Shown here piece by piece: positions 44,046 through 55,606 of a stretch of DNA of 64,000 nucleotides. The notes beneath the pieces are model-generated. The model was not told where the DNA came from, did no database searches, and saw only the letters and a program-made list of their open reading frames with translations. The position numbers and the translations under genes were made by a program. Position 1 is the stretch's first letter. Each line of letters begins with the position of its first letter. The DNA is from Halichondria panicea (taxonomy: Eukaryota; Porifera; Demospongiae; Suberitida; Halichondriidae). Where the stretch lies: contig NC_087387.1 of assembly GCF_963675165.1 (NCBI RefSeq), forward strand, positions 6,043,058 to 6,107,057. Direction: 5' to 3'.

Positions 44046-44962
44046 TCAGCATTCATGTACAGTGTATGCATGGGTGAACACTACATCCTTTACATGCAGT
44101 GCCATACATAATAATACCGTAATATCGGTAGAATACGGTATATACATGCATGTACAGGCAATCATTATATATATATATAGGGCTGATGTTTGAGTGTACC
44201 ATATTTTATATATTAAGAATGCTGTAAGTTTGAGTTGATGTGCTGTTTCTTCGGCTAAAGATGATGGAAAATTAATTGGCAATGTTTGTATGCATGCCCT
44301 TCTAAATCATAGTCAATCGTAGATGTATGGGACTTATAAAGCCTTTAGTATCTTAAGGTTACTATCAGATTTTTGTCTGTTTTTAATTTAGTGTACTAAT
44401 TTTGGCAGATTGCAGCAAATTCACAATAGCCTAATTGTAATTAGTTGATTGGAATCAATAGAAAAAAAGGGTTATAGGTTGTTTAGCCATGATACTATAA
44501 TCGATTATCCATTAGCATGCATTCAGTAGATAAACAAAGATTCATATACCTTGGCTGACTGCATATCATGCAATCTCATCTGATCTGAGACCTTGAACCA
44601 CATGCATGCGCATATTGACAAGTCTGTATCTGCACAATGGGTATTACTAATTAGTGAGAACGAGCCGGCCTGTGATGCATTGTTAAAACATCATACGATT
44701 TCTAATCAGTTATACTGCATTTTCGAGGTGCTTAATATTCGCTGTTTTCGTGCGTTAGTAATCCTACAAAAATAGGTCCACGAAATACTTAGCTAATGGA
44801 AGACATGACGTTGTCCTCTGATGGGAGGGTGGTCTGTTACAGGAGGTTCCACTGTGAATAGGTCATTGTGTTTTGTGATACTGTTTATACATAATTATAA
44901 TTATGCATGTGAAGTGAATCACAAGATCATGCCCCATTAGTAAAAGAATGTAAAAGAATGAA
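44046..44962. other. Pre-array spacer before gene C
   Basis: Same sequence blocks as 20100-21020, including the GCATTTTCGAGGTGC MITE-like end (about 44717) and GGAGGTTCCACTGTGAATAG. No gene. Confidence 0.6.
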
Positions 44963-45380
44963 GCCACTACACAAAGCAGTCCCTCACATGTCACACAACA
45001 TACAATGCCACTACACAAAACAGTCCCTCACATGTCTCACAATACACAATGCCACTACACAAAGCAGTTCCTCACATGCACACAACATACAATGCCACTA
45101 CCCAAAACAGTCCCTCACATGTCACACAATACACAATGCCACTACCTAAAGCAGTCCCTCACATGTCACACAACACACAATGCCACTACCCAAAACAGTC
45201 CCTCACATGTCACACAATACACAATGCCACTACACAAAGCAATCCCTCACATGTCACACAACATACAATGCCACTACACAAAGCAATCCCTCACATGTCA
45301 CACAATACACAATGCCACTACACAAAGCATTCTCCCTCACATGTCACACAACACACAATGCCACTACCTAAAACCATAGA
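44963..45380 (+). repeat. 44-bp tandem array upstream of copy C
   Basis: About nine units start CACTACACAAAGCAGTCCCT or variants (ACCCAAAACAG, ACCTAAAGCAG), making this the longest array of the four. Unit variants alternate, which suggests growth by duplication of blocks larger than one unit. Confidence 0.92.
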
Positions 45381-45435
45381 TCGAGTAGTAAGATCTATGC
45401 TAAAAACAGTCCCTCAGCAAACAACATACAATACA

Positions 45436-45628
45436 ATGCAAGCTTGAAGCAGTGTATGGTTGAGCAGCTTTACTACCAATACACTATAATGAAGCTTGCA
45501 TGGTGTATAGTCGTGGGACTGTTTCAATGAGAGTATTGACTAACAAAAGTTAGCGAAAGAAAAGAATAAAGAGTACAACATTCGTTCAGCAAGTGGGTTG
45601 AAGTTTAGATCTGCATGTGTATATATAG
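45436..45628 (+). promoter_or_regulatory. Conserved promoter block of copy C
   Basis: ATGCAAGCTT at 45436-45445, AAGCTTGCAT at 45492-45501, GTATAGTCGTGGGACTG and a TATATATAGA box near 45620. Almost identical to the block of gene A, so the promoter is intact although the coding region is damaged. Confidence 0.6.
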
Positions 45629-45694
45629 AGCATGCATACAGCAATTCTGTACTATATGCATACCAACAATCATCATCATACATGCATCCCATGC

Positions 45695-48600
45695 ATGCAT
45701 GCAGATAATATGCTGACTAGAAATATTCTCAGCTGGTTGGTGCTGCTCCTGACCCTAGCTACTGTTACCAGGAGTGAGCACTATCACATTGTGCCAGTGA
45801 ATTCAACTGACTTGTGTCATGACTATCGAAATGGAACTTGTTTCACTCTCGAGCAGCTTGTTCAAACAGACCTGTTATCTGGTGGAGACAATCTCACATT
45901 GAGCTTTCTACCTGGAGATCATGTGCTAATTGAGCAGTTATTGATTCGTAACTTCTTACATGTGCATATGACCGGCCAGAACACAAGTACAACTGTAGTC
46001 AAGTTCACAGCAATGGTACGATACGTTTTGTTAGTGCTACTGAATTATATATTGAACACTTGGATTTTGTTGGAGCGAATGTCGGACCACAAAACTCATC
46101 ACATCGAGGATTAATCATTGACAGTGCCCACGATGTCTATATAAACGATTGCTATTTTATGGATTTTGAATTACTCAATCCGGCGGAAGCCAGCATAGTT
46201 AAGATTGTTACTCAAACTGCAACAATTGAGAGCGCTCTCTTTATGAACAACACTGGTCGGGCACTGCACGTTGAGGCTGGTGATGTGTACATAACAAATA
46301 GTGTGTTCACTAGAAATGATGGAGGTGCAGTTGACATTCAATCAAGCAACTCACTGATCAACAACACAGAGTTCAACTACAACAGTGCTGAGAGTGGAGG
46401 AGCAGTAGAAGTGGGATCTGGTGCTGTAGTGATCACTCGGTGTAACTTCACAAATAACAAAGCTGTTCAGTTAGGTGGAGCGATTAGTGTTGACTCAGGC
46501 AGTAGTGTGTCCATCTTCAACTGTGAGCTGACAAAGAACAGTGCTGAAGAGAGTGGAGCGATTGGTGTTTTCTCAGGCAATGTGTCCATCTTCAACAGCA
46601 CACTGACTAACAACAGTGCTGACTCTGGTGGAGCAATTGGTGTCTACTCAGGCAGTGTGTCCATCTCAGACAGCACACTGACAAACAACAGTGCTTACTA
46701 TGGTGGTGGAGTGATTAATGTCAACTCAGGTAATGTGTCCATCTCCAACAGTACCCTGACAAACAACAGAGCTTACACTGGTGGAGCAATTGTTGTTTAC
46801 TCAGGCAGTGTGATCATCTCCGACAGCATACTGATAAACAACAGAGCTGAAGAGAGTGGAGCAATTGATGTTAACTCAGGTAGTAGTGTGTCCATCTCCG
46901 ACAGCACACTGACAAACAACAGTGCTAACTCTGGTGGAGCAATTGGTGTTTCCTCAGGCAATGTGTCCATCTCCGACAGTACACTGTCAAACAACAATGC
47001 ATACTATGGTGGTGGAGCGATCGATATCAACTCAGGTAATGTGTCCATCTCCGACAGCACATTGACAAACAACAGTGCTAACTCTGGTGGAGCAATTGTT
47101 GTTTCCTTAGGCAGTTTGATCATCTCAGACAGCACTCTGACAAACAACAGAGCTAATAAGGGTGGAGTAATTGATGTTTCACCAACAGCCACCTTGATCA
47201 TCAACAACACTAACATTACTAATAACAATGCCATGGTCAGTTTGAACATTTTGCAGACTAATGTGAAATTCACTGGATCGAATATTGTCAGCAATAACAA
47301 TGGCCCTGTCTATGCTTTCAATAGTCGAGTTGAGTTTAATGGACCTACAACACTTAGTAACAATCGTGGTGTGTTTGGTGGAGCTCTCAGCATTATCCAG
47401 AGTCAAATGTACATTAACACAGAAGGTGTGATCATCACCAAGAATACAGCTACCTCTGGAGGAGGGATATTTCTGAGAGAGAGTACACTCGTTGTAAAAG
47501 AATCACTAAAGATCTATCAAAACACAGCACACCAGGATGGTGGAGGAATTTTATGCATATTCTAGCATAGTTGAGTTCCAATCTGTGCTGATGCTGGGTC
47601 CAGATGGTTGGCTAGATCTACTCCCTCCAAATGAACAAAGTGAGATTGATGACAACATTGCTACGAATGGTGGAGGTATTTATGCAATTGCTACGACCAT
47701 TAAACTTACTCAATCAAATGTTAACATTAAAACAAACACAGCAACTGCTAGTGGAGGTGGAGTGTATCTGCAACAAAATTCGAAACTCTACATATTGAAA
47801 GAAGAACTTGAATATTCATGTTGTTATGTCAAGTTACTGATTAACAACAACTCGGCTCAGTACGGAGGAGGGATATTTGTGGCAGATGACACTGAGAGTA
47901 GTACTTGTAGAGGAGGGGCCACCACCACTAATGTTACTCAGACAATTGTTGCTGACTGCTTCATTCAAACAATTCAACTGTATGAGAGGGACAGCTCTGA
48001 TGATCGAAACTATAGAGTTCCACTTGAGCAAAGCTGTCTTGCGAGAATACATTGTACTTTAATTCTGTGCACTGATTGTCAACTTCTCAAAGAAGGACAG
48101 GCAGAACAGGAAGTTGGCAATCAGTGCACAGAATTAAAGTACAATGTATTCTCACAAGACAGTTTCGCTCAGGTGGAAGTCTATGCTGAGGGTCCATGTA
48201 ACAATTTGGGAATTTCAAAACAACTGATCAATATTTATTTTCTAAACTGCACATGCCCTAGTGGACTCAAACCAGTTCAGTCCAATATTGAGTGCAGGTG
48301 TGACTGTGATCCAGACTTGCAACTAAGATATCAGATAATAAATTGTTTTGAGGAAAATGGAGTCATAACGGTGGAAAGAAATAACAACACATGGATAGAA
48401 GTCATAAATACTACTAATGAAACAGGGTATGCTGTTAGCAACTGTGTATTTGACTATTGTGTAGAAAGGCCCATCAACATCAGTCTAAGCAACCGTGACA
48501 AACAGTGTGCCTACAATCGAAGTGGTGTCTTATGTGGAGAATGTGAACCAGGACTCAGTCTTGTGTTGGCTACATCAAGATGTGCACAATGCTCTGATCT

Positions 48601-50008
48601 TTACCTTCTTCTACTAATACCATTTGCGCTGGCTGGCATATTGCTAGTTGCTTTAATTCTTGTGCTCAACATCACTATAGCAACTGGAAAGATTCATGGC
48701 CTCATTTTCTATGCTAACATACTAGCAGCTAACAGAGTGATTTTCTTACCTAATTTAAACAACTTTTTAGAAGTTTTCGTATCATGGGTGAATCTTGACT
48801 TGGGTATTGAGATATGCTTTTACAATGGAATGAACTCTCAAGCAAAAGTGCTCCTTCAACTTGTCTTTCCAGCATACCTATTTCTTTTGATGTTCTTAAT
48901 AATCATTTTGAGCAATTACTTTGACTCATTTGCAAAGCTCCTCTCCAACAGGAAACCAGTTGCTGCCCTAGGCACACTCGTCTTACTCTCTTATTCCAAA
49001 CTCTTACGGTTTATCATTGCTGCACTGCAATACGGAGTCTTGTATTATCCTGATGGTTCAACCAACACTGTTTGGTTGTATGATGGCAATGTGCAATACT
49101 TCACTACCAAACACATCCCTCGGTTTGTTGCTGCAGCCATAATCCTCATTGCCGGTGGATTTTTCACTCTACTGCTCTTTTTAGGACAATGGCTTCCATA
49201 TTGTTCAAAGGTTATGATATGGACCAAGAACACAAAGTACATTGGCTTCATGCGAGTATACCATGCTCCATTCACTCTCAAGCATCGCTACTGGGTGGGA
49301 CTGCTCCTCTTTGTTCTGATTATCCACAATCTAGTAGTTGCCATGGCTCCAGACACTTTTCTCCCTATTCTATCAGCTGGGGTTTTATCAGTTGGCCTGA
49401 TTGGATGGAAACTGTTGAATAACCGTTTGTATGACAGTAATTACACATTCTGTGATTCCCTTGAAACTCTCTATCTACTCAATCTTGCTATTCTTTCATT
49501 TGGCATCTCTTATGTCAAAGATACCAGGAAAGATCAGTCAGCACTAGCCAATATGTCTATGGCTATATCATTTATTCTATTTGTGATAACACTCTGCTAT
49601 CATTTTTACCAAATCGTACTCAAGAAGAATAACACATGGCTGAGGATAGAGGCCATCTTGAAAAACTTGGGAGCTGGTATTGCAGACAGACGAGCCAACA
49701 ATGGTAGAGAATTATATCATCCAGTAGACAATGAAAATGATGATGAAGGCGATTATGAACGAAGAGACCCCGTGGACCCACCTTACACTGATGGAGCCGT
49801 GGAAGAAGCTGACCCCGATCGTTACATCACTCCTCCCATCATCAGACCAGCCACAAGGCCAGACCAGCTGAGACTATCCTACATGGAGGATCTAGCCCCC
49901 GTCATCACAGAGGACTACAGACCAGTCCCTCCCCCTACAAGAGTCAATCGTCGTCCTGTTGTTACACACACAGAAATCGGCCCCATATGCATGCGCAATG
50001 AAGTGTGA
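45695..50008 (+). pseudogene. Beta-helix repeat membrane protein C, frameshifted
   Basis: Start, signal peptide (NILSWLVLLLTLATVTRS), beta-helix repeats (about 46330-47220), Cys stalk, membrane segments (about 48600-49620) and the RNEV-ending tail are all present. Two single-base frame changes interrupt it: a lost base near 46003 (VVRF region) and an extra T near 47552 (GGGIYAYS region). In addition, about 325 bp of the ectodomain are replaced by an in-frame inverted copy of downstream sequence (48012-48087). Positions 48085-48710 are almost identical to gene A, whereas the repeat region is closer to B. A pseudogene, or an allele with errors; the open tail argues for recent inactivation. Confidence 0.85.
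48012..48184. repeat. Inverted duplication (hairpin) inside copy C
   Basis: The arm 48012-48087 is the reverse complement of 48109-48184 (about 76 bp, few mismatches) with a loop of about 21 bp. The left arm matches gene B at bases where the right arm matches gene A. The frame is kept through the left arm, which encodes novel residues. Confidence 0.9.
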
Positions 50009-50593
50009 ACTTTCTTATTAGCTTAAATAGCATATGTGCATGCTTGTATAGGATGAAATATAAGAGAATTAGTGTTGTGTAAGATTGTTCTATGTTATAT
50101 AGTTTTTAGATAGATATAAGTTTATAGATATTACATGTAGTTGAATGATTAAGTGTGTTCTTTGTACTGAATATTTGATTGCTGACCATGCATTATAACA
50201 CAGACATACACATGCACGTTAGAATCTGCCACTGCATGTGTGAGAGTCTGACACGATGTGTGTCTGTCCACCATCTTCTGCATGTATACCATAATGATAA
50301 TGGTACTACATTCTTGTGCATGGACTATAATTTTAAAGTCAAGCTGCAGGAACACGTGTCATTGACTATTGCATGATTCCAGTACGCAGTTATCACGTAC
50401 CCTTTTACTGTACACATGCATGCAGGACATGTACAAGTAGCATATCATGAAGTACGGCCATAGGATCTTAACATAACGATACTGTATTTTAATTGATGGA
50501 CATGAACTTGGGTGTTAATTCTCTGAGACATGCGGTGAAGCGATTTCAAACTTGACCATGGATATATGCATGCAGATATACCCATTTAATAGT
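50009..50593. other. 3' flank of copy C with a lipase-end fossil
   Basis: Shares the ACACGATGTGTGTCTGTCC block with 17110. A GCAGGACATGTAC and CATGAAGTACGGCCAT remnant of lipase exon 9 lies near 50424-50462. Confidence 0.5.
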
Positions 50594-50820
50594 TAAGAAT
50601 TTGTGGAGATTGAGCCGCTCTTTGATCTGCATGGTGAACACAGACTAACAGCTGTCTCCATCATGTGTGGTGTGTGCCTGACATGAATATGTACAAAACT
50701 TTATATAATTATGAGACACTGGGTGGTCTATAAGTCAAGCAAAAATATAAAAAGCTCGGAGCCTCCCACCAACAGCATGCATGTTCAGCATGCAGCAAGG
50801 ATCATCAGTGAACTATATAG
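50594..50820 (+). promoter_or_regulatory. Orphan peptide-type promoter
   Basis: The AAGAATTTGTGGAGATTG module, TATAAAAA (about 50746-50753) and the GCAAGGATCATCAGTG leader are all in place, but no signal-peptide exon follows. The leader ends at about 50820 in unrelated sequence. Confidence 0.6.
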
Positions 50821-50889
50821 GGTCCATTAAGACTCCAAGCAGACAATGTGATAGTCCAGCCACCAGTAACTGGATCATTAAAGCTATAT

Positions 50890-51560
50890 ATATATATACA
50901 GTGGAACCCCTCTATAACAGACACCTTTGCATGGGGAGCAATATGTTTTGGCCTTTATACAATAGGCATCTGCATGCATGTGATGTTGCATGATCGAGTT
51001 TCACCGCATGTCTCAGAGAACCCCCTGATGTCCATTAATTAAAATACAGTCTCATATATCCCCATGCATGCATGCATGGAGATAAAGTCAAGATGCATGG
51101 TCATACTTCATTATAATTATGTTACACACATGTGTGCATGCATGCACGTGTGTACTTACTGCATGGGACTGTATGCACAGATGGAATGGATGGAACATTT
51201 CACATCACCTTGGAAACAAAAGTGCAGTAGCTACAGCCCACTTGTTATGATGCTAAGAATGTAGCCATGCACAATTTTATGGTTTTGATAGCTGCAGTAT
51301 AGCCCTGCAGGGATCATTAATTATGAAACTTGATGAAAGCATTTTGGGATAACATGACTTCTCCTCCATGCATGCCATGCATGCCATGCATGGAGGAGTA
51401 CCAATAATTATATGCATGGTATATTATGACCGCACATACAGTGGAACCTCTGTTAACAACCACCTCCGAATAAAGGCCAGTTGCTATATAACGGCCAGGC
51501 ACCCAGGTCCCAAATGAACAGTTTGTGTACAACAACCTCTCAACAGAGGCCACCTCTGTA
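50890..51560. repeat. Repeat-rich stretch with CAGTGGAACC ends and a palindrome
   Basis: Two ACAGTGGAACC(T/C)CT sequences, at about 50899 and 51438, resemble the ends of mariner-type MITEs; partners could not be fixed. A CTCCTCCATGCATGCCATGC palindrome lies at about 51360-51398. No gene was found. Confidence 0.45.
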
Positions 51561-51568
51561 TATTAGTG

Positions 51569-51943
51569 AAAGAATTTGTGGAAGAGATTGAGCTAGCTGT
51601 CGTTTGTTCTGAATAACATGCACAAACTATATATATAGCTGTCTGGATCAATCATGCATGTGTGTATGAATGGTGTATGCCTGACCCCATGACCATATGC
51701 ATGCATGTATAGGTAACTATATCAGTATATATGTATGTCATATGAGGCATTGCATTGGGTGCATGGTATAGTCAAGCAGGGTATAAAGCTATACTATATA
51801 CCAACAGCAAGGATCATCAGTGGACTATAACTATATATAGGTTGTGTGATCAAGACAAGAAACCTTCTCGCTGAAAATGAAATTCTCATTGGTGTTGCTG
51901 CTCTAGCAACCATTGTGTCTGCCGCACCAGCTTCCATGCAATG
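51569..51943 (+). pseudogene. Peptide gene relic with promoter, stop in signal exon
   Basis: The module at 51569, TATAAAG at 51782-51788 and leader lead to an ATG at 51877. The frame MKFSLVLLL stops at 51904-51906, because bases in the 5' half of the signal exon are missing relative to gene 2. Downstream exons are not seen apart from an ACATCAATCGAGC scrap near 52382. Confidence 0.75.
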
Positions 51944-52780
51944 GTATAAGCACTTAATTGACTGTGTGCATGTATATACAGTTTATATATGGGGCTGATG
52001 TTTGAGTCAATATTTCACAGTGTATATATATATATATATTATACATTACCAGGAAATTTCGTGAGGTGCAGGGCAGACAGAAAACGCAAAAATTAAAACT
52101 GGGATAAACTCCCACACACTGCATGCACGGTGGTATTTCACATGCAAAGCTATTGGTGGTGGTGCATGCATGTGCATGGTTTCCTGACATTGGAACACAA
52201 ACATTTTACTGAGAGCTCTGCATGTGTGGAGTCAAATAGCGAAAATTTGCACCCGCGAAAATTCCCTGCTTATATATAGGGCCGGTATAATTATATATTT
52301 ATGTATAGTTACAAGAGTATAATTATATAGACCTAACTGTTATAGCAAATTAATATATTAATACATGCAATTGCATGTGTAGACATCAATCGAGCATACC
52401 ATACACATAGTCCGACATGCATGAATTAATAAGAAGTTGTGGGAGAGACATTATACGATTGTCAAAAGCATGCATGCATGCATGTTGTGAGACTGCTGGA
52501 TATAGACTCTGATAAATCAGGAATAATTTTAGGTCAATGTCCATTTTTGGTAAAGATTATTTGGTATAACGACGTCATCATGCATGGCAAAAGTGGCTGA
52601 AGGTGAATATTTATCTTGATTAGTTCAATTAAGTCAGCAAGATAACACTGAAACTATAGTGTGTCTTACTGTCATGTCAGAATCAGTGCCTCCTTCATTA
52701 CTAGTATTGTCATCAGGTTCACTGGTTCCCTCGATCACTATACCATCGATCCGACAACTACATAACCGTATGTGCGCATG
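51944..52780. other. Repeat-rich gap, no gene
   Basis: TGCATGCA-rich sequence with intron-like peptide remnants and a scrap sharing GGTAAAGAT with 40720. Nothing coding is supported. Confidence 0.4.
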
Positions 52781-52856
52781 CATGGTGTCACTGCATGCAT
52801 GGTGTCACTGCATGCATGGTGTCACTGCATGCATGGTGTCACTGCATGCATGACAT
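52781..52856. repeat. 17-bp tandem repeat
   Basis: Between four and five copies of ATGGTGTCACTGCATGC. Confidence 0.93.
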
Positions 52857-53013
52857 GTATATATAATACCATTATATTCTTGTGCATGGAAGTTGAACAC
52901 TCTGATGGCTACGACGTCATTATGATTCCCTTTTACCATGCAATTCTGCATGGATATGTGTTATATTGCATAAACCATGAATGCGACCATTTTGCATTAG
53001 TTTGATGCCACTA

Positions 53014-53245
53014 AAAAGAATTTGTGTGTGAGAGTAAAATTAATGAGCTATGACATTTGATCTCGTGAACAGTCTGCATGTCTCAATCATGCATGTGTGG
53101 TTGAGTGTGTGCATGCATGCCTAACCCCATACATGCATACCTACATGTTACTATGTGCATGCATGCATGCATGTATATGTAACATACTGATGAGGCATTG
53201 CATGCAATGGGTGGTCTATATATGTATAGCAAGTAGGATATAAAA
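53014..53245 (+). promoter_or_regulatory. Module and TATA box of peptide gene 3
   Basis: A diverged AAGAATTTGTGTGTGAGAG module, then GATATAAAAG with TATAAAA at 53239-53245, then the CAACAGCAAGGATCATCAG leader. Confidence 0.6.
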
Positions 53246-53331
53246 GCCCACCAACAGCAAGGATCATCAGTGCATGGACTAACTATAATAATAAGATTGT
53301 GTGATCAAGACAAGAAACCTTCACACTGAAA

Positions 53332-53897
53332 ATGAAGTCCTTCGTTCTTCTCATTGGCTTAGTTGCAATAGCTACCATTGTGTCTCCTGCACCCGCCCCA
53401 TCTTCCAGTGGTATATTATAAGCTATTATATATAATCATGATAGCCATTGATAGGGCTGATGTTTGGTTTAATTATGCGTACATGCATGCATGACTTTTG
53501 TACAGTGCATGCACGTATATGTGAGACCTATATATATATAATAATACATGCATGCATGCATGTGCATGTGTATATACTTATATAGGCATCAATCGAGTGA
53601 TGATGGAATATACATCTTTCAAAACAATGTGCTGCGACCTAAAGCTGCCATGCTGTGGTTCCAGTAACTTGGACAGGATGGTGGCCTGAATACCAAGGTA
53701 TTTAGCAGATCATGCATCACACTTGCGTATACCTCCAAAACTATAATGATTATGCAATTCCTAATTGAAGAACTATATACTGGTACCCCTCAGTATAAGG
53801 TTTATATATATAATAATGTGCAGGCTCCAACTTGAAGGATGACTACGCACACAGAATTTATCTCTGCTGTATGAATAATCTGTGGTGTTGCCCGTGA
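53332..53897 (+). CDS. Small secreted peptide with paired cysteines, gene 3 (diverged, possibly decaying)
   Basis: Exon 1 (53332-53410) encodes MKSFVLLIGLVAIATIVS followed by PAPAPSSS. Exon 2 (from 53586) encodes the first block, CCDLKLPCC, but a TGA at 53687-53689 stops the frame a few codons before the normal donor, giving about 60 residues with one CC-x5-CC block. The third exon (53824-53897) is still intact with CCMNNLWCCP and its own stop. An alternative donor inside exon 2 could join them, but none is obvious. This is either a shortened one-block peptide or an early pseudogene. Confidence 0.6.
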
Positions 53898-54115
53898 AAA
53901 TCAAGGTACTTGGCAGAATAATTATGTGTATGCCTTTAGTTCTCACATATCACATGCCTTGTTGATCATTGCAGCCGCTGGAGGTGCTAATGTGGGGCTG
54001 ATAGAGAGATACATGCAGAGACAGTGCAAATATAGTTAGTTCGAACATTTTTTTTAGCAAGTTTAGTTTTTCAGCTGATTATTTTAAGTGACAGTCATGC
54101 ATGGATGGTAGTATT

Positions 54116-54330
54116 CAAGGGCGGATCCAGGAAAATGAAAGGGGGGGCTAGTAGAAAGGGGCGAAGCCCCGTACGAGGGTGGGTACGGGAGGGGGAGCAT
54201 GGCGAGGCGAAATTTTTTAGCTTTTTACAATTTGCTCACAATTTGACCTTTGAATTTCATATTAATGAGTGAATACTGAATACGAAGAAGTTAATACAAA
54301 AAACTCGCCAGACTACTATCAGCGCAAAAA
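54116..54330. mobile_element. Partial hAT-like element, inverted relative to 37749
   Basis: It begins AAGGGGCGGATCCAGGAAAA and follows the reverse complement of the right end of the element at 37749-38521, including the GGGGCGAAGCCCCGTACGAG segment. It is cut off within the AT-rich interior. A deletion has removed part of the GC-rich hairpin. Confidence 0.8.
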
Positions 54331-55259
54331 ATCTTCCTACGCCACTGATATGCATACATGTACTTGTTTTTTTTTCTCAAAAAATGCATAATACACACAC
54401 TCAGTAAGGGCAGGTTAGTTCAATGTACAGTGCAATAATTATGCCAATGTTCAAGGATCAGTGGCCTGTTATCAGTGACTCACTGGTCACTAATCGATTG
54501 GAAGAGAAGTTGCTTTTGAGGCCTTGCCTGCAGTTAAACGACCTCCTCTGATGGCTTGGATTGAAGATCTTAGGAGTGAGAATAAGAGGCGGCATCTCAG
54601 CCAATTCATTGTGGAGGTATAGGGTTGGTTCCATTTTGCGGCCAGGAGGGTGGCAAGACGCTTGTAAGTGGATGTTGAAGCGGGGCCAAGGCCTCCTGTT
54701 GATGACATCACGAGTAGTGTGAAGGAAGAGTGCTCTATTCCTATTCCTATAGCTATATGTCCCTGATCTCATGGTCCTGCAGACACCACCATGGTTGTTA
54801 GATAACATGCGCAGCCTTCTCAGGTCTGAACAAGTCTCATGCAGGGTGAGGCCGTGGGATCAGAGAGGGGAGGCCGTGGGATCTGGGAGTGGGATCTGGG
54901 AGGGGGAGGCCGTGGGATCTGGGAGGGAGGGTCATTATAAGGGTAATTTCACAGAGGTCAAGGCAACACATTTCTGCAGCAAGCCAGCCCCTCCCCTCCC
55001 CCAACTGAGCATGCGCAATGTGCATGGCTAGCCTGAGACTCTGAGAGGCTTACCATTGCTTACAAGAGAGGCTTCAAAGTAACATGGTAGTGCATTAGGA
55101 TCGTTTAGAGCATGGAAAACAGCTCAGAATAAAGTTTTTTTTATCTTTCAGATGGCAAAGTCACCATTTATATGCAATTGTGAAATCTGAATCATATTTT
55201 TAGCTGCATGCAAACGACCTCCACCATGCTGGGCTGCAGCTTTGATCTGACAATTAATC
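54331..55259. other. Upstream region of Nup37 with GC-rich repeats
   Basis: Short repeats of GTGGGATCTGGGAGGG lie at about 54843-54930. A minus-strand frame at 54458-54808 (116 codons) has no recognised domain and may be non-coding. The Nup37 promoter should lie in this stretch, but no clear element is seen. Confidence 0.4.
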
Positions 55260-55553
55260 ATGGCAAGTGTAACCGAGCGACTGGATGAGAGCTGCACGTG
55301 TTTAGCCTTCTCACCCTACAAGGAGTCCGCTGCTCTACTGGCTGTAGGAGGGCAGTCAAGGATCACTGTCAAAGCATGTCATGTAGGCTGTAAAATAACA
55401 ATGATTTATAATTATATAGTCTATATAATTACACTATTGATTTCACACTGATTTAATTAATAGAGGACACAGCATCTACGAAACTAGACATCATACTTTT
55501 GTCATCCTTTGGAAACAATGATAGATACGTAACTTCTGCCCCCCCCACACACG

Positions 55554-55606
<53 letters not shown>

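Noticed and set aside
44958-45447. Overlapping open frames in the array before gene C (up to 132 codons)
   Set aside because: Same cause: several frames are open at once in a repeat array, so coding is unlikely.
54458-54808. 116-codon minus-strand frame upstream of Nup37
   Set aside because: No recognisable domain, no repeat copies and no splice support. Noted as unexplained rather than called a gene.
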